64,000 nt of DNA from Bryoerythrophyllum caledonicum (Eukaryota > Streptophyta > Bryopsida > Pottiales > Pottiaceae). The notes under the pieces are model-generated. The model saw only the letters and a program-made list of their open reading frames with translations, was not told the origin of the DNA and did not search any database. Both the position numbers and the translations under genes were made by a program. Shown in pieces: positions 10,962 to 21,668 of the stretch (position 1 is the stretch's first letter; each line of letters begins with the position of its first letter). The stretch lies in contig OZ020515.1 of NCBI GenBank assembly GCA_963971425.1, forward strand, positions 5,906,291-5,970,290, given 5' to 3'.

Positions 10962-12778
10962 GGGATTCAATAGCAACCAAGGGTGGAAAACCCTGCTCCA
11001 AAGGAACCGAAGGAGGTGGTGACTAAGGACACTTGGAAACCAAGAGTAGGCCTGGCGGATGGAGCAGTGGAGGTGGAGGAACATGAGTTCCTGAAGGAGT
11101 ATTTAGATTGTTTTGCTTTTAGTTTACATGATTTGGGAGTGTTGAAGGGGTAAGAAGTGCGTATTAACTTAACCGACGAAGCACCAATTTATCGAAAGCC
11201 ATACAAGTACAGCGACATGGAGCGGAAGATGATTTGTGCTCGCACTGAAGAATTGATGGCTGCAGGATTGGTGGAGTTGGCTCCTCCAGATTGTGAGTAT
11301 GCATCAGCAACGGTTATGCCATCCAAGAAGGACATTTATGGTAATTGGACTGAGAAAAGGATGTGTGGTGACTATAGGAGAATTAATAAATTCACTAAGT
11401 CAGACCGTTATGCAATGCCAACTCCTGAGGAAAATTTTGAGGCCATTGGCCATGCCAAGGTATTTAGTACGTTGGATTTACGCTCTGGATACCACCAGAT
11501 TGGATTGAGAGAGGAAGACAAGGAGAAAACGGCGTTCTGGGCATTGACAGGGATGGGAAGGACCGGTTGTTTCAATGGAAGTTTCTACCGTTTGGATTGA
11601 AGAATGCTCCAGCAGAATTTCAAAGAGTCATTGACAGAGTATTCTCGGGGTTGGATTTCGTGAGATGCTATATTGATGACATCATTGTCTTTAGCAGGAA
11701 TCGAAAACAACATAGACTACACTTGATGGAGGTTTTTGCTAGATTGAGGCTTCATGGATTAAAGTTGCACCCTGGTAAGTGCAAATTCTACTTTGATCGC
11801 ATTGAGTATTTAGGCCACATGATTAATCCAAGTGGATTAGGTGTGGTAACTAGCAAAGTGGAAGTAGTGATGTCTATTCCTAGACCACGAGATGTTAGTA
11901 GGTTGAGAGCATTTCTGGGGTTGTGTAACTATTATAGAAAGTTTGTCAAAACTTTCAGTGCTATTGCCAAGCCATTAACCATGTTGACAAGGAATGATCA
12001 ACCTTGGATCTGGGGAGATGAGCAAGAGGCGGCCTTTCAACAATTGAAAGACCGTTTGGCATCAACACCAATACTTCGGAGGCCTATAGCAGGAAGGACA
12101 TACCAGCTACATACAGATTGGAGCTCGTTGGGGATTGGTGCAGTATTGACGCAAATGGATGATGATGGCAAGGAATTTGTGATTGCGTATGCCAGCCGGT
12201 CCAACAACAATGTTGAGGCTCAGTATAGCTCGTATGAGGAGGAATGTTTGGCTGCAATATGGGCAATTGCTCATTTTCGGTGTTATCTTTACGATCACGA
12301 ATTTCTGTTAGTTACAGATCATCAGCCGTTGAAATGGTTGATGGAGTCTGATAAATTAACAGGAAAATTGGCACGGTGGGCCTTGATGTTGATGGAGTAT
12401 GACTTCAAGGTGGTTCACAGGGCAGGTTTGGTTAATATGGATGCAGATGGCCTTAGCCGCAATCCAATTCCAAACCAAGAAGATGATACAGGTGCTAGAT
12501 GGCATACTGAGGGTGAAACCGACTCATTGCCAGGGTGGCATTGTTCGGTCTTTCTAGGGATGTTGGCAACGAATGGAGACACCACCGGGGAAGCTACTGT
12601 GGCCACAATAGATGAGGATGGAGGTGAGGAGTTTGGGGGCGCCAGAGATATTCATGAAGACACAAACGTGATGCAGTTTTTGCAACATGGAGAAACGGTG
12701 GCTTCATGGTCTCATAAGGAGAGAGATAGGGTTCTACAACGGCTAAGAGGTTTGTATGGGAGAGGACTCACCTTGTGA
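10962..12778 (+). pseudogene. Reverse transcriptase and RNase H region
   Basis: Stops at 10971 and 11151 precede the reverse transcriptase (about 11157-11900). It shows the fingers motif YRKPYKYSDME, STLDLRSGYHQI (catalytic aspartate of the palm), FLPFGLKNAPAEFQR and the active-site box YIDD at 11669-11680. Near 11540 one base, apparently a G, is missing between AFW and the collinear continuation LFQWKFLPFG, which shifts frame. RNase H follows (about 12090-12420) with LHTDWSSLGIGAVL, EEECLAAIWAI and VTDHQPLKW, the usual D-E-D set of Ty3 elements. A second frame change near 12760 separates RNase H from integrase, so these are remnants of one pol polyprotein. Confidence 0.85.
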
Positions 12779-13920
12779 GATTGTGGCCAGATGGTACTAA
12801 GAAGGTAGTACCAACTTCAATAGAGAGAGTGAAATTGATTAAGGACACACATGAGGACCTTAGACACTTTGGAGTGCGAAGGACTTATAGTCTACTTCAG
12901 ATTCACTACTGGTGGCGTGGAATGCAATCCCAAGTGCAAGCTTTAGTGGCTCGGTGTATGGTGTGTGACCGGGTACGAGCGTCTTTTAACGCTCCAATGC
13001 CTCAGTTACAACCTTTGCCAATTATGGGCTTAGGATATAGATGGAGCTTGGATTTTGCCGGTCCATTGCCAGTAACACCTCGACACAACAAGTATGTGTT
13101 GGTAATCATCGAGCATTTCTCGAAATGGATAGAATTAGTGGCATTGCCTGATAAGTTCAGTGAGGGAGCTGCTTATTTGTTTCTTGACCGTGTTCTGAGT
13201 CGCTTTGGAGCTCCAGCAGAGGTACTTACAGACCAAGGCAGAGAATTCTTGGGTGAGTTTCAGACGTTGTGTGAGCAAGCGATGATTGATCATCGCACTA
13301 CTTCGAGGGATCACCCCGAAGCAGATGGATTGGCGGAGCGCATGGTGCAAACCGTCAAGAGGGGGCTCCGGAAGTACAGCTTGAAGAAAGGACATCACCA
13401 GGATTGGGATTTACAGCTACCATGGATAGCAATGGGCTATCGGTTCAGCAAACAGGCATCATTGGCGTCTTTTTCACCTTACTATCTATTATTTGGAAGA
13501 CACCCGGTTTTACCGAAGGCCATTCAAGCAGATGCTGACACCGTGTTGGCTAACATGGACAATCCAGACACGTGGGCTCAAGTGTGTGAGCAACGTGCAG
13601 AGTTGTTCAAGAGGGTGATGCCTATGGCATTGGAGAACCTTTCCATTGCTCAACATCGGGATACGTTGCGCTATGCTACAATACGAGGAGGTGGTTATCG
13701 ACCGCAGGTGCGGCGTTTCACACTTGGAGACTATGTGTATTTGCAGCAAGCAGCGCCCACCACCTTGGATGTGACAGCAGGAAGGGTAATCTTGAGAGTT
13801 CGTGAGGTGAAGGACTCAGGAGTGTTAGTGTTGGAGGGTCGTGATGGCAAGAAGTGGAAGGATCACACACGTAATTGTGCACCTTGCCACTTGCCACACA
13901 TTGATGGGACAGTACACCGT
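12775..13920 (+). pseudogene. Retroviral-type integrase
   Basis: The HHCC zinc-binding region is at about 12850-12975 (ends in CMVCDR). The catalytic core has the first aspartate in WSLDFAGPL (about 13045-13070), the second in LTDQGREFLG (about 13227-13256) and the glutamate in DHPEADGLAERM (about 13309-13344), giving the DDE triad of Ty3 integrases. The long downstream part has the GPY/F-like strand region (DYVYLQQAAP, RVREVKD). The frame is uninterrupted from about 12766 to 14097 through the PHD finger. There is no chromodomain; the PHD finger occupies the C-terminal position that a chromodomain takes in chromoviruses. Confidence 0.9.
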
Positions 13921-13929
13921 GGTCTCTCT

Positions 13930-14097
13930 CACATCTCTATTGGATTACGTTGTCGGTTATGTGGTAGTGCCAAAAGGGCAGCCACTATGGTTATTTGTGA
14001 CTTATGTTCTGCGGGGTGGCATTTAGAATGCTTAACTCCACCTCTGTTGGAAGTACCAGTGGATCAATGGTCTTGTCCTGAGTGTTTAGCACGTTGA
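13930..14097 (+). CDS. PHD zinc finger fused to the integrase C-terminus
   Basis: The last ~50 residues of the integrase frame contain CRLCGS, then CDLCSAGWHLEC and finally WSCPEC before the terminal TGA. That is C2-C2-H-C-C2 spacing with the conserved Trp two residues before the last cysteine pair, a canonical C4HC3 PHD finger. PHD fingers read histone H3 tails, so the likely job is to steer the integration complex to particular chromatin. It ends four residues after the final zinc ligand pair. This finger is intact even though the upstream element is broken. Confidence 0.85.
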   Translation, partial: HISIGLRCRLCGSAKRAATMVICDLCSAGWHLECLTPPLLEVPVDQWSCPECLAR

Positions 14098-14527
14098 GGG
14101 TCTGAGTGGACAAAGTCTAGCATTAAAAATATGTTAGAGGCGATTAACGATGGGGCTCTACTTGCACCCGGCCTACCCTTTGTTTGTTAAGTCTTTTAGC
14201 GTCTTTTCATGTGGATTACAGTGATTCTGTGGTTTTGAGAGGTTTTTCATTCACGGTTATCATTCAGTTTACATGTAAACTGTGTGGTTCGCCGGTGTGA
14301 AAGGGGCTTCAGCACGGGCGAAGGGGGCGAGTAAAGGGGTACTTGGAGACCGCTTACTACTTCTTGGTGTACGAGGTCATGGGTCATTTATTTCTTTTCT
14401 TCAAGTCAGGATTGCTGAAAGTGTGTAAGTGTGCATTGTATTATTGTTTTATAGAGGTAACGGTGGTGGTTATGTCACCGTTACTCTCGAGTTGTCTCTG
14501 ACTGTGCGTTCTCACCTAATTAGCACG
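14098..14527. other. 3' flank of the retroelement; possible polypurine tract
   Basis: No coding signal. A purine-rich run GGGCGAAGGGGGCGAGTAAA near 14318-14338 could be a polypurine tract marking the start of a 3' LTR. The 17-mer GCGATTAACGATGGGGC at 14140-14156 recurs exactly at 15116-15132 after the next reading frame. No LTR pair could be established. Confidence 0.35.
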
Positions 14528-15069
14528 ATGTTATCTTGGCACGATGCGGTTGTGCACGACATGGAGAAGAAGGTAAAGCACTACCTTCAGGAAGCAGCTC
14601 TGGCGGTGATGGGCCGGAAACCGACGGAGGGTATCTTACCTCCCAACCCGAATACAAGTGAGATCCTGAAGAAGCTTCCGGATCTGCTGTCGCCACCTAA
14701 CATGAGCCTGCTAGACCCTCCGGCCGAAGACGACCTTCCGGCGGCACCAAAGTCCGTTTCCCGGAGATTGGCGCCTGGACCAAGGAGTCCTTCCGAAGCT
14801 ACAGAAACTCGGTCCGGGAGACCAGGTCAGCTTCAGAGACGGAACCACCAACGCCTTCTATTCCGGAAGGTTCACCGGAACAGCCACCTCCATCGCGGGC
14901 CTCTAGAACTCTGGTGGCAGGGATTTCTCCAACGGCCGGACCATCCACGCAGAAGACCAACTTGTCCCCCGCAACATCGAAGAAGGCGAAGGATAAGCAG
15001 CGGACTTCGGTGGAGATCTCCCCCTTCCGTCGGAGTGGGAGAAACCGGGGACCAGGTGCTCCGACTTAG
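14528..15069 (+). pseudogene. Unknown coding remnant with one-base frameshift
   Basis: From ATG 14528 the frame encodes a charged start (WHDAVVHDMEKKVKHYL) then a Pro/Asp-rich stretch. Near 14749 coding-like sequence jumps to the next frame, where it continues as KVRFPEIGAWTKESFR and a Ser/Pro/Lys-rich tail ending SGRNRGPGAPT with TAG at 15067-15069. A single missing base explains this. Codon-like composition and the lack of stops on each side of the shift support a real ancestral protein of about 180 residues. I do not recognise the family. It starts 430 bp after the PHD finger and is followed by the same 17-mer that follows the integrase, so it may be an accessory frame of the retroelement or part of a neighbouring element. 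Confidence 0.45.
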
Positions 15070-16530
15070 ATTAGTTAGGTTTAGTAGTTCTTTGGGTTTG
15101 GATTCCGGATCAGCAGCGATTAACGATGGGGCCCCAAGTGCACCGGCTGCTAACGGAATCGACTGCCAGTTTTGTAGCTAGAGTAGGAATTCCGGAGCCG
15201 GAACTATTCCGAGATTTTAGGATCTGAGATCCGATCTGGGACCTTTCCGGATTTCTCCGATCTTTTAGATAAGATCTAGCGGACTTCCCGTAGGGTAGCT
15301 AGGAGGAAGGCTAAGTTTAGCAGGGACTTAGTACTTAGTAGTGAGGTTTTGAAAAAAAAACCTTTCATCTTGTCTTTCGCACTTGGTTAATATACAACAC
15401 TACTTTGTATTAGACTTGCTCTCTTGTACTCTTGGTGTGAGGTGTATACTTTGTAAATAGCAGATCCATTCCTATGGGAGAGGTTGTCTCAGTATCTTTC
15501 CGAAGTGTGGTGATGGTTAGTTCGTTAAAGAGAGAAACCGGTCAAGGTCCGTGTCGGGAGATCCCCTGGGAGAGCTGGAGGGCTATTGCAGAGGTGTGCC
15601 TAATAGACTCCATGGTCCGGAAGTAGCCAGGAGGGGAGGGGACGAACTCTAGAGGTGTTCTTGGTAGTCTCTAGGAAACGGAGAGATCCGTTTTAACCTA
15701 CATACCGGTCAAAGCCGGAGTTTTCCGCCAAGATAGGAAAAAGCCTGATGCGTAGGTCTAGACGGAGTACCCTGACGAGGTAGTAACACCACTTCCGGAG
15801 GATAACAATTGCACTCACCGGAATGTCGTTGTAGTCCGGACTTATCTCTGTGTGACCGCCTCCTCAAGGCCTTCCGGATGTCGTGAGAGTCTAAGTCGAG
15901 CAACAACAATCAAATCATCAGTTAGCAGAGTAGGGAGAGTGGCGTTCGGTCACTATAAGTTCCAGACAGTGGGTGCCTAGCCACTTTAAGTCACATGGCA
16001 GTGAGAAATCCAGCCACTTACACAAAATAGGATCAGTGGACTCCAGCCACTCGCTTAAAAACTCCAGGAGACTCTCTGAGAAGGAACAGAGACAAATCAA
16101 ACTACCCTCCAGACTTCCGGAAACTACTTTCCGGAAATTGTTGTATAAAATCCGGACTCCGGAAGGACCCGGATCTACCCTACTTAAGTAAAGATTATAG
16201 CTATCTTATTTACAAATTAATGTGATAAGTTTAGTAATTCGGAGTATTTGGAAAAGAACATTAGGTCTTTGTGGAAACAAAACCGGAGCGGTTACTTTGG
16301 AAGCACTTAGTGACGATTGGGTGCATTCCGGAGGGATATTATCTCTACAAACTGCAACAGAACTCCGTAAGGACGACGACGAGGAACATGAGCGAGTAGG
16401 CGGGAGGAACATCACCAACTCCGCGACGCAGCAAGGAGCATACGCAAACTAAGAGGACATAAGCATTGCCATCATTACAAATATAGGAGGGCAAAGGCAA
16501 AGATGGAACCGTGAGGGCAACCATCACCAA
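15070..16530. other. CCGGA-rich non-coding stretch
   Basis: The sequence is enriched in TTCCGGA/TCCGG motifs, as is the whole 14.6-21.7 kb block. No protein domain, RNA gene or convincing terminal repeat is seen. Composition suggests one old, large element whose coding parts are the remnants at 14528-15069 and 18130-19820. Confidence 0.4.
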
Positions 16531-16536
16531 GAGGGC

Positions 16537-17270
16537 TTGGAACGGACTCGGACTAAGACCACCACAGTGCGGACCGAGCTTGGAGGCGGACGAGTAGTAG
16601 AAGAAGACCGCGAGCAGCAAAGCAAGGAGCAAGCGCGGCGCAAGCAAGAACAAGAAGAGAGCCCGGAAGTGAGCCGAGAAGAGAGCCTAGAAGTGAGCCC
16701 GGAAGTGAGCCCGGAAAGTTGTCCCGGGAGTCCCGAATCTTGGGAGAGGCATAACTCCCTTGATACTTGTCTAAATGAGATGAGTGAGGAATCTATCGGC
16801 ATCTACTTAACAAGAAGATGTCAATTAAGTGGTTGATTGTCCCGTTTGGATGCGGGACAAGGAAGAAACGTTGCTTAGAAGGTTTAGGAACACTCGGAGC
16901 TCGGATTGAGAGGGAGCTCGGAATGAGTGAGAGCTCCGATGGCGAGAGAGGACGACCACCACCGTGAGGACAAGCCTAGACCAGGAAGGATAGGACGAGA
17001 GCGGACCCGAAGGAGAGGACGAGCCTGGACCCGGAAGGAGAGGACGACTCCGGACCGGGAAGGATAGGACGAGTCCGGACCGGGAAGGATAGGACGAGTC
17101 CGGACCGGAAAGGAGCGGACGACCCGGGACCGAGAAGAAGAGGACGAGCCCGGATCCGGAAGGAGAGGACGAGCCCGGATCCGGAAGGAGAGGACGACCC
17201 TGGACCGGGAAGGAGAGGACGAGCTCGGACATGAAGAGAGGAAGAGACTCGAGGAGTTGGCCCAGAAGTA
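16537..17270. repeat. GA-rich tandem arrays
   Basis: Two arrays are visible. At about 16650-16725 the unit is near AGCCCGGAAGTG. At about 16980-17230 the unit is about 25-27 bp, based on GGACCGGGAAGGAGAGGACGAG, in about ten variable copies. They keep long frames open on both strands (Glu/Arg-rich on plus, Pro/Leu/Ser-rich on minus). I regard these frames as repeat artefacts. Confidence 0.7.
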
Positions 17271-17779
17271 GGGTCAGCATCTTGGTTCGTAGATCATTGT
17301 TCATTCCGGGATTTGGCCCCCGATTTTATTTTGGTTTTGACTTGATTTTGCCTTGGAATTTGTGTTTAGATGCCTTTTGACTTGGTGCGTAGAGTTGGTG
17401 GGACGGTGGCTGCGCCGACAAGGATAGTTAATGCCGCCATGTTTAGTTAGAAGGCATCTTTTGCTTTGGACGTTTGTGTGTGTCTGCAGCAGTATAAGCG
17501 GGGAGCCTCTTGGCACCTCTCTTTACAACTTGATGTGTGTATTTGCTTTTAGTTTAATTCTAAACCCACGCTCTCAAAGCCTTCTATGGTTAGAGAGCTC
17601 GGATTCTATACATGACTGTGTGTTAGGGACCAAACTCAAAACTAGGATTGAAGGCAAGAGAGAGAGCTAACTTGATATTAGAACAAGAACAAGGTACAAG
17701 AAGGCCTTGGCTAGACCACAAGAGTGAGTTGTCGAGACTGAAGACACCTTCAGCCTCGACTCCTATTTATACTGTTGGC

Positions 17780-18065
17780 GTAAGGACCTTATGGAAGCTT
17801 CTCGAGCGACTTCCACACAAGCTAAGAAGCTTCTCCAGTAACTTCCTAAGAACTACGAAGCTTCTCTAATAACTTCCTATAAGAAACTTCTCTAACAACT
17901 TCCTATAAGAAGCTTCTCTAATAACTTCCTAGAGTCTCCTAGAATCTTCTAAGATTTTCTAGAACCTTTTATAGTCTTCTAGAATCTTCTAGAGTTTTCC
18001 AGGGTCTTCTAGAGTCTTCCTAGAGTCTTCTAGAAACTTCTAGAGTCTTCTAAGACTTTCTAACG
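17780..18065. repeat. TTCTAGAA/GAAGCTTC array resembling clustered heat-shock elements
   Basis: The first half repeats GAAGCTTCTCTAATAACTTCC-like units of about 30 bp. The second half (about 17935-18060) is dominated by CTTCTAGAATCTTCTAGAG-type units. TTCTAGAA fits the inverted nTTCnnGAAn heat-shock-factor site, and runs such as TTCTAGAATCTTCTAGAG hold three to four alternating modules. The array ends about 65 bp before the reading frame at 18130, so it lies where a promoter would be. Factor binding is inference. Confidence 0.6.
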
Positions 18066-18129
18066 TGTCTTCTAAGGTATGTCCGTGACACTGTGAGTAC
18101 CATTTCAAGTAGTCCGCTCCTCAATTCGA

Positions 18130-19820
18130 ATGGGATGTTTCAGGTTTTGGGAGCAGCCATGGGATTTCAGAGACGACGCAATGGTCCGAGAGTTGCTGGA
18201 TGGGATCTCCAACGAATTCAATGGCACCATCCGGGGAAAGCCGGAGAAGTGGACTTCAACAATGTGGAGCGAAGTCTACGGGTTCCCGATTTGTGGAGAA
18301 GGTATGTGCTCGTGCCGGGAATGTTTTATTGACGAGAAGTTTGCGCGGAAGGCAGATCCGAAGGACGGCCTGGCGGTGGCAGACTGCAAGGATCCGAGGG
18401 CACGAAAGGTGTACAAGTTTCTACTCCTCATCTTGTATCGGCATCGGCCATCAAAGACCACTACAACTCCGACCAACACGATCAAGGGAGCGTACACCGG
18501 CGAGCGCAAGGTGGCATGGGGAGACATCGTGGGGGAACTAGTAAGTAAGTTCTTGACCGGATTGGGGAAGGTACGACCTACCCCAATCTCTCCATTTCTG
18601 TATCATTTATACGAGCACGAGAACTTGCTGCGCGACAACGAGAAGACCGCCTACGAGACGGCCAAGCTGCTGGCGAGCCATGACTGGGAGGATGCAGAAC
18701 CGGATGCAGAATCCGAGTAGGAAGCGGATTTGGACTCGGATTCCTCCGATGATGACGACCCGCCAACGATAGTCAGCCCAAGGAAGAAGAGGAAGTAGAC
18801 AGAGAGGAACAACACGACCCCTCCTATTCGACGGAAGAAGGTGAGCAAGGAGAAGGAAGAGGAAGATCCTTTCGACATGATTGCGGAAGGGTACGAGAAG
18901 GCTAAGGAGACTTACGAGCGGATCGAGGTCATCTTGGCTGAGGCGTGCCGGATTGCGCATGACGTAGGGGCAGACAAACTTTGCGGACATCTAGAGCGGA
19001 ACTTGCAACCTCGAAACGTGCAACCCCGGAACGTGCAGGAGCTAGAGGCTCGGCTCATCTCCATGGAAAACAGGATCCGGAAGATGAAGACGACCCTGAA
19101 CTAGAAGGAGGTGGACCTGGCTGCAGCGATGGGTAGGCAAACGATTCCGCGATTGCTCTCACCCGGGTGACAGAATTCGTACAGCAGCCGGGAGATGTGT
19201 TGTTGTAGGCGAGGTTGTTCGATGCCGAATTCGACGAGGCCTGGAAGCTGGACGGCCCGGTGGCGAAGAAGCTTGTCGGAGTATTGGTGGAGTACATTCC
19301 AAGATGGAGAAGGTGCTGGAAGAGTGCCAGAAGATTCACCCAGGGATCTTCCGAGATATGGGGAAAGGTAAGCGGAAGGTGTCTCTTGAATCCGAGCCGA
19401 CGGAGGCGCTTCCGGTAGTGCTGGCGGTTTCGGATCCGGAAGCCGGATTCTGAACCCTAGGTCCGGAATCCAAGAAGCGGAGGGATGTGCTTCCTCCGTT
19501 GTCTCAACTGAATATAAGGGTTCGGCAGGGGAAGGTGAACAAGGTGGAGATTGACACTCCGGATTCGCGAGTTTCCAAGAGGCGGACCCTGTCCGTTTCT
19601 GAGAAGGTAACCTCCATCCGGCAAGCTCGGTCGGCTTTGTAGACTATCACTCGTGAGGCGAAGGAGAGGACACCTACAAGTCAGCGGATTGGGGTAGAAA
19701 AGGCGGAAGACAAGATTGAAGAGGAAGAACCGGCTTCACCTCAAGTCGGAACGTCAATGGTAAAGCTCTTGGATTCTTTAGAGGAAGATGAAGGTCAGGA
19801 CCAAGAAGACAAGGAGTAGG
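18130..19820 (+). pseudogene. Unknown gag-like, Lys/Glu-rich coding remnant
   Basis: ATG 18130 opens a 196-codon frame with aromatic and Cys motifs (WSEVYGFPICGEGMCSC, about 18265-18320) and a helical region, ending at TAG 18718. The same frame continues collinearly through an acidic tract (DSDSSDDDDPP), a basic KKRK patch, a further TAG near 18796 and a coiled-coil-like segment to TAG 19102. After frame changes, coding-like sequence resumes at about 19305-19819 (Lys/Glu/Ser-rich; stops TGA near 19459 and TAG near 19639). Together this is a decayed protein of about 550 residues with disordered acidic and basic C-terminal parts. It resembles a structural or gag-type protein of an element, but no zinc knuckle, protease or polymerase follows. 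The TTCTAGAA array lies just upstream. Confidence 0.45.
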
Positions 19821-21660
19821 ATGACTCCCTTGCCTTGTGCGCAAGAAACTAGCTGTAGGCGGTTAGGAGTCTAGTGGTAGAGTTAAACGGTCACCGCGGT
19901 GACCCGGTTATTAGGGTTTTACCCGGAAGCGGAACCTGTTCCGGGAAAAGTGGATTGGATCCGTAACTTTCGGATCTGGTCGGGATTAGTTAGGAAGTGG
20001 CGGACAAGTTGTCAGGACCCGTTTTTATCGTGGATTCTGGGTTTTGTGTTTTGTTCCCGAAGGTAGGGTATTTAGTTGTTAGTTTCAAATCGGTTTGGGT
20101 TTTATTAGTTGACCTAATCCTAAGAGCAGGGAGGATTACGGACCCGGGCAATTTAGGGTTCTTGTGTGTAGGTCGGACGCCTTGCATGGCCGCCGCTGCA
20201 GCTAGAATCCGGTTCTCATTATCTTAGTGTTAGGAAGAGGGTTTGCTAGCACCCAACTACGGGGCTTTATTTCTTTACGTTGTATGAGATGCGTTGTCCA
20301 TTTTTATTGTTAAGTTTGTGTCTTTCTATCTTGACACCTATCTATCTTTTTTTGTGTGAGCTCCGAAGTGGTCCTTGTCACGGACGTACCCCATTCCAAA
20401 TGGTTGTGTAACCTTCATGAAGCCTGGATTGGGATGAAAAGGAAAAGGTGAGGGGTCCGGGTTTCTTTGGGATTCCGCGAAAGGGTTTGAAACCGTAACT
20501 AGTCATAATCGGATCCGGATACTCTAGGATTCCTGTTGTTGTAGTAAGCGAAGGGTTGAAATACCTCTGCGTGACCGGCTGTCCGGTAGCAACCCTATAG
20601 TCGTGAGGAAGTAGACACCCCCTTGGTGCGCGTGTTTGTCATGTGTAGAGAATGTTAGGATCGATAGTGGATTCCTTCGCCACTCTAATCTATGAGGCGA
20701 GAGTTTTGCACATCGTCCCTCTCCAGATAGGATGCGTCCTCCGATAGCTATCGTCATGAGGGAAAACTAGAGCTGATTATTGTTGTGTGTGGTTTGATAT
20801 TCCCGGATCTGGATTCAAAACCGGAAACAAGAAAGTGAGGAGAGGCAATCCGGATAACTAAAAATGTAAGATAACTCGATTTAGCCTTATTGAATAAGAA
20901 GAATAAGAACAAGTATAGGAAGGAGTTATAACTGAATTGTCCTAATCTAGTGAACTTCACTAGAATCCCTGGAACAATACACAAGTCACCACTTGGGGTG
21001 TTTTGGTCATTTAAAACACTCAAGGGGATGCACTTGCAACAACCGTGTTCCGACAATGAGTCCAGAGTATTCTGGGGTTTCTACCTTTACAGTGGATGAG
21101 GTCCCTTGATGCCCGTGGAAGGTTGTCTTGCTCTTGTTTGGCTCTTGTTTGTCTTTTGTTTGTCCGGGTAGTCCTTTTTTCAGCCATGGTTCAAAAACCG
21201 AACTTTCAATACCTCACAATCCCTCCGGTCACTCCTGCACGCACTGACCTCACAAAGAGCTCTCAACTATCGGAACGGTTTTGGACTATCACAACAGGAG
21301 ACGAAAGGCAGAAGAGGGAGAGAGAGAAAGCAAAGAAGTAGGAAACGACAAAATGTGTGGACCCCTCTTATACCTCTAACGGGGTACGGATGACAACTAG
21401 GTGACGTCTCAGTCACGATGGCGTTTCCGGATTCCGGATTTATCCGAAGAATTCTGGACGTGACTGACCAAGTCCGGCCATCTGGATTCCGGTCTAGCAC
21501 TCTGTTAGGGCTTTTAAGAAATCTGTATGTCACCTTGGGTTCTTATTTACTAATTCTATTTTCCTACTGTATTTTATTCCTACTTCTAAATGTTCTAGTG
21601 CTATTTTTTTTTATTTTTCCGGATTTTTAGGTCGAATCCGGAACCTTGTGGAAACAGATT
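19821..21660. other. CCGGA-rich spacer without recognised gene
   Basis: The CCGGA-rich character continues. A 76-codon frame at 19997-20227 and a Ser/Phe-rich frame at 21418-21630 have no domain. No terminal repeats were identified. The block ends abruptly against the truncated Harbinger transposase at about 21665. Confidence 0.4.
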
Positions 21661-21668
21661 CCCACAAC

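Larger units (their letters stand above)
6217..14097 (+). mobile_element. Ty3/gypsy-type retroelement with DNMT3-like and PHD domains (coding part)
   Basis: Domain order on the plus strand is gag with two CCHC knuckles, aspartic protease, cytosine-5 methyltransferase, reverse transcriptase, RNase H, integrase and a C-terminal PHD finger. RT-RNase H-integrase order is that of Ty3/gypsy. The methyltransferase is inserted between protease and RT. The copy is dead: stops at 6718, 6739, 6877, 6949, 7356, 7884, 8328, 8739, 9900, 10959, 10971 and 11151, a frame change near 6955, a one-base deletion near 11540 and another frame change near 12760. Reading frames on both sides of each stop are otherwise collinear, so the copy is recognisable end to end. 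LTR limits were not resolved. Methyltransferase-bearing gypsy elements have, as I recall, been reported from the charophyte Klebsormidium; the PHD at the integrase end makes this architecture notable. Confidence 0.9.

Noticed and set aside
856..11153. Alternative genetic code or TAG readthrough
   Set aside because: The intact DDE frame ends at a TAG placed at the natural protein end and HRD1 has no internal stops; decay is simpler.
5040..14500. Definite LTR pair for the Ty3 element
   Set aside because: No long direct repeat between upstream and downstream flanks could be matched by eye, so limits were left unassigned.
16825..17304. Minus-strand Pro/Leu/Ser-rich protein
   Set aside because: It is a translation of the GA-rich tandem array.
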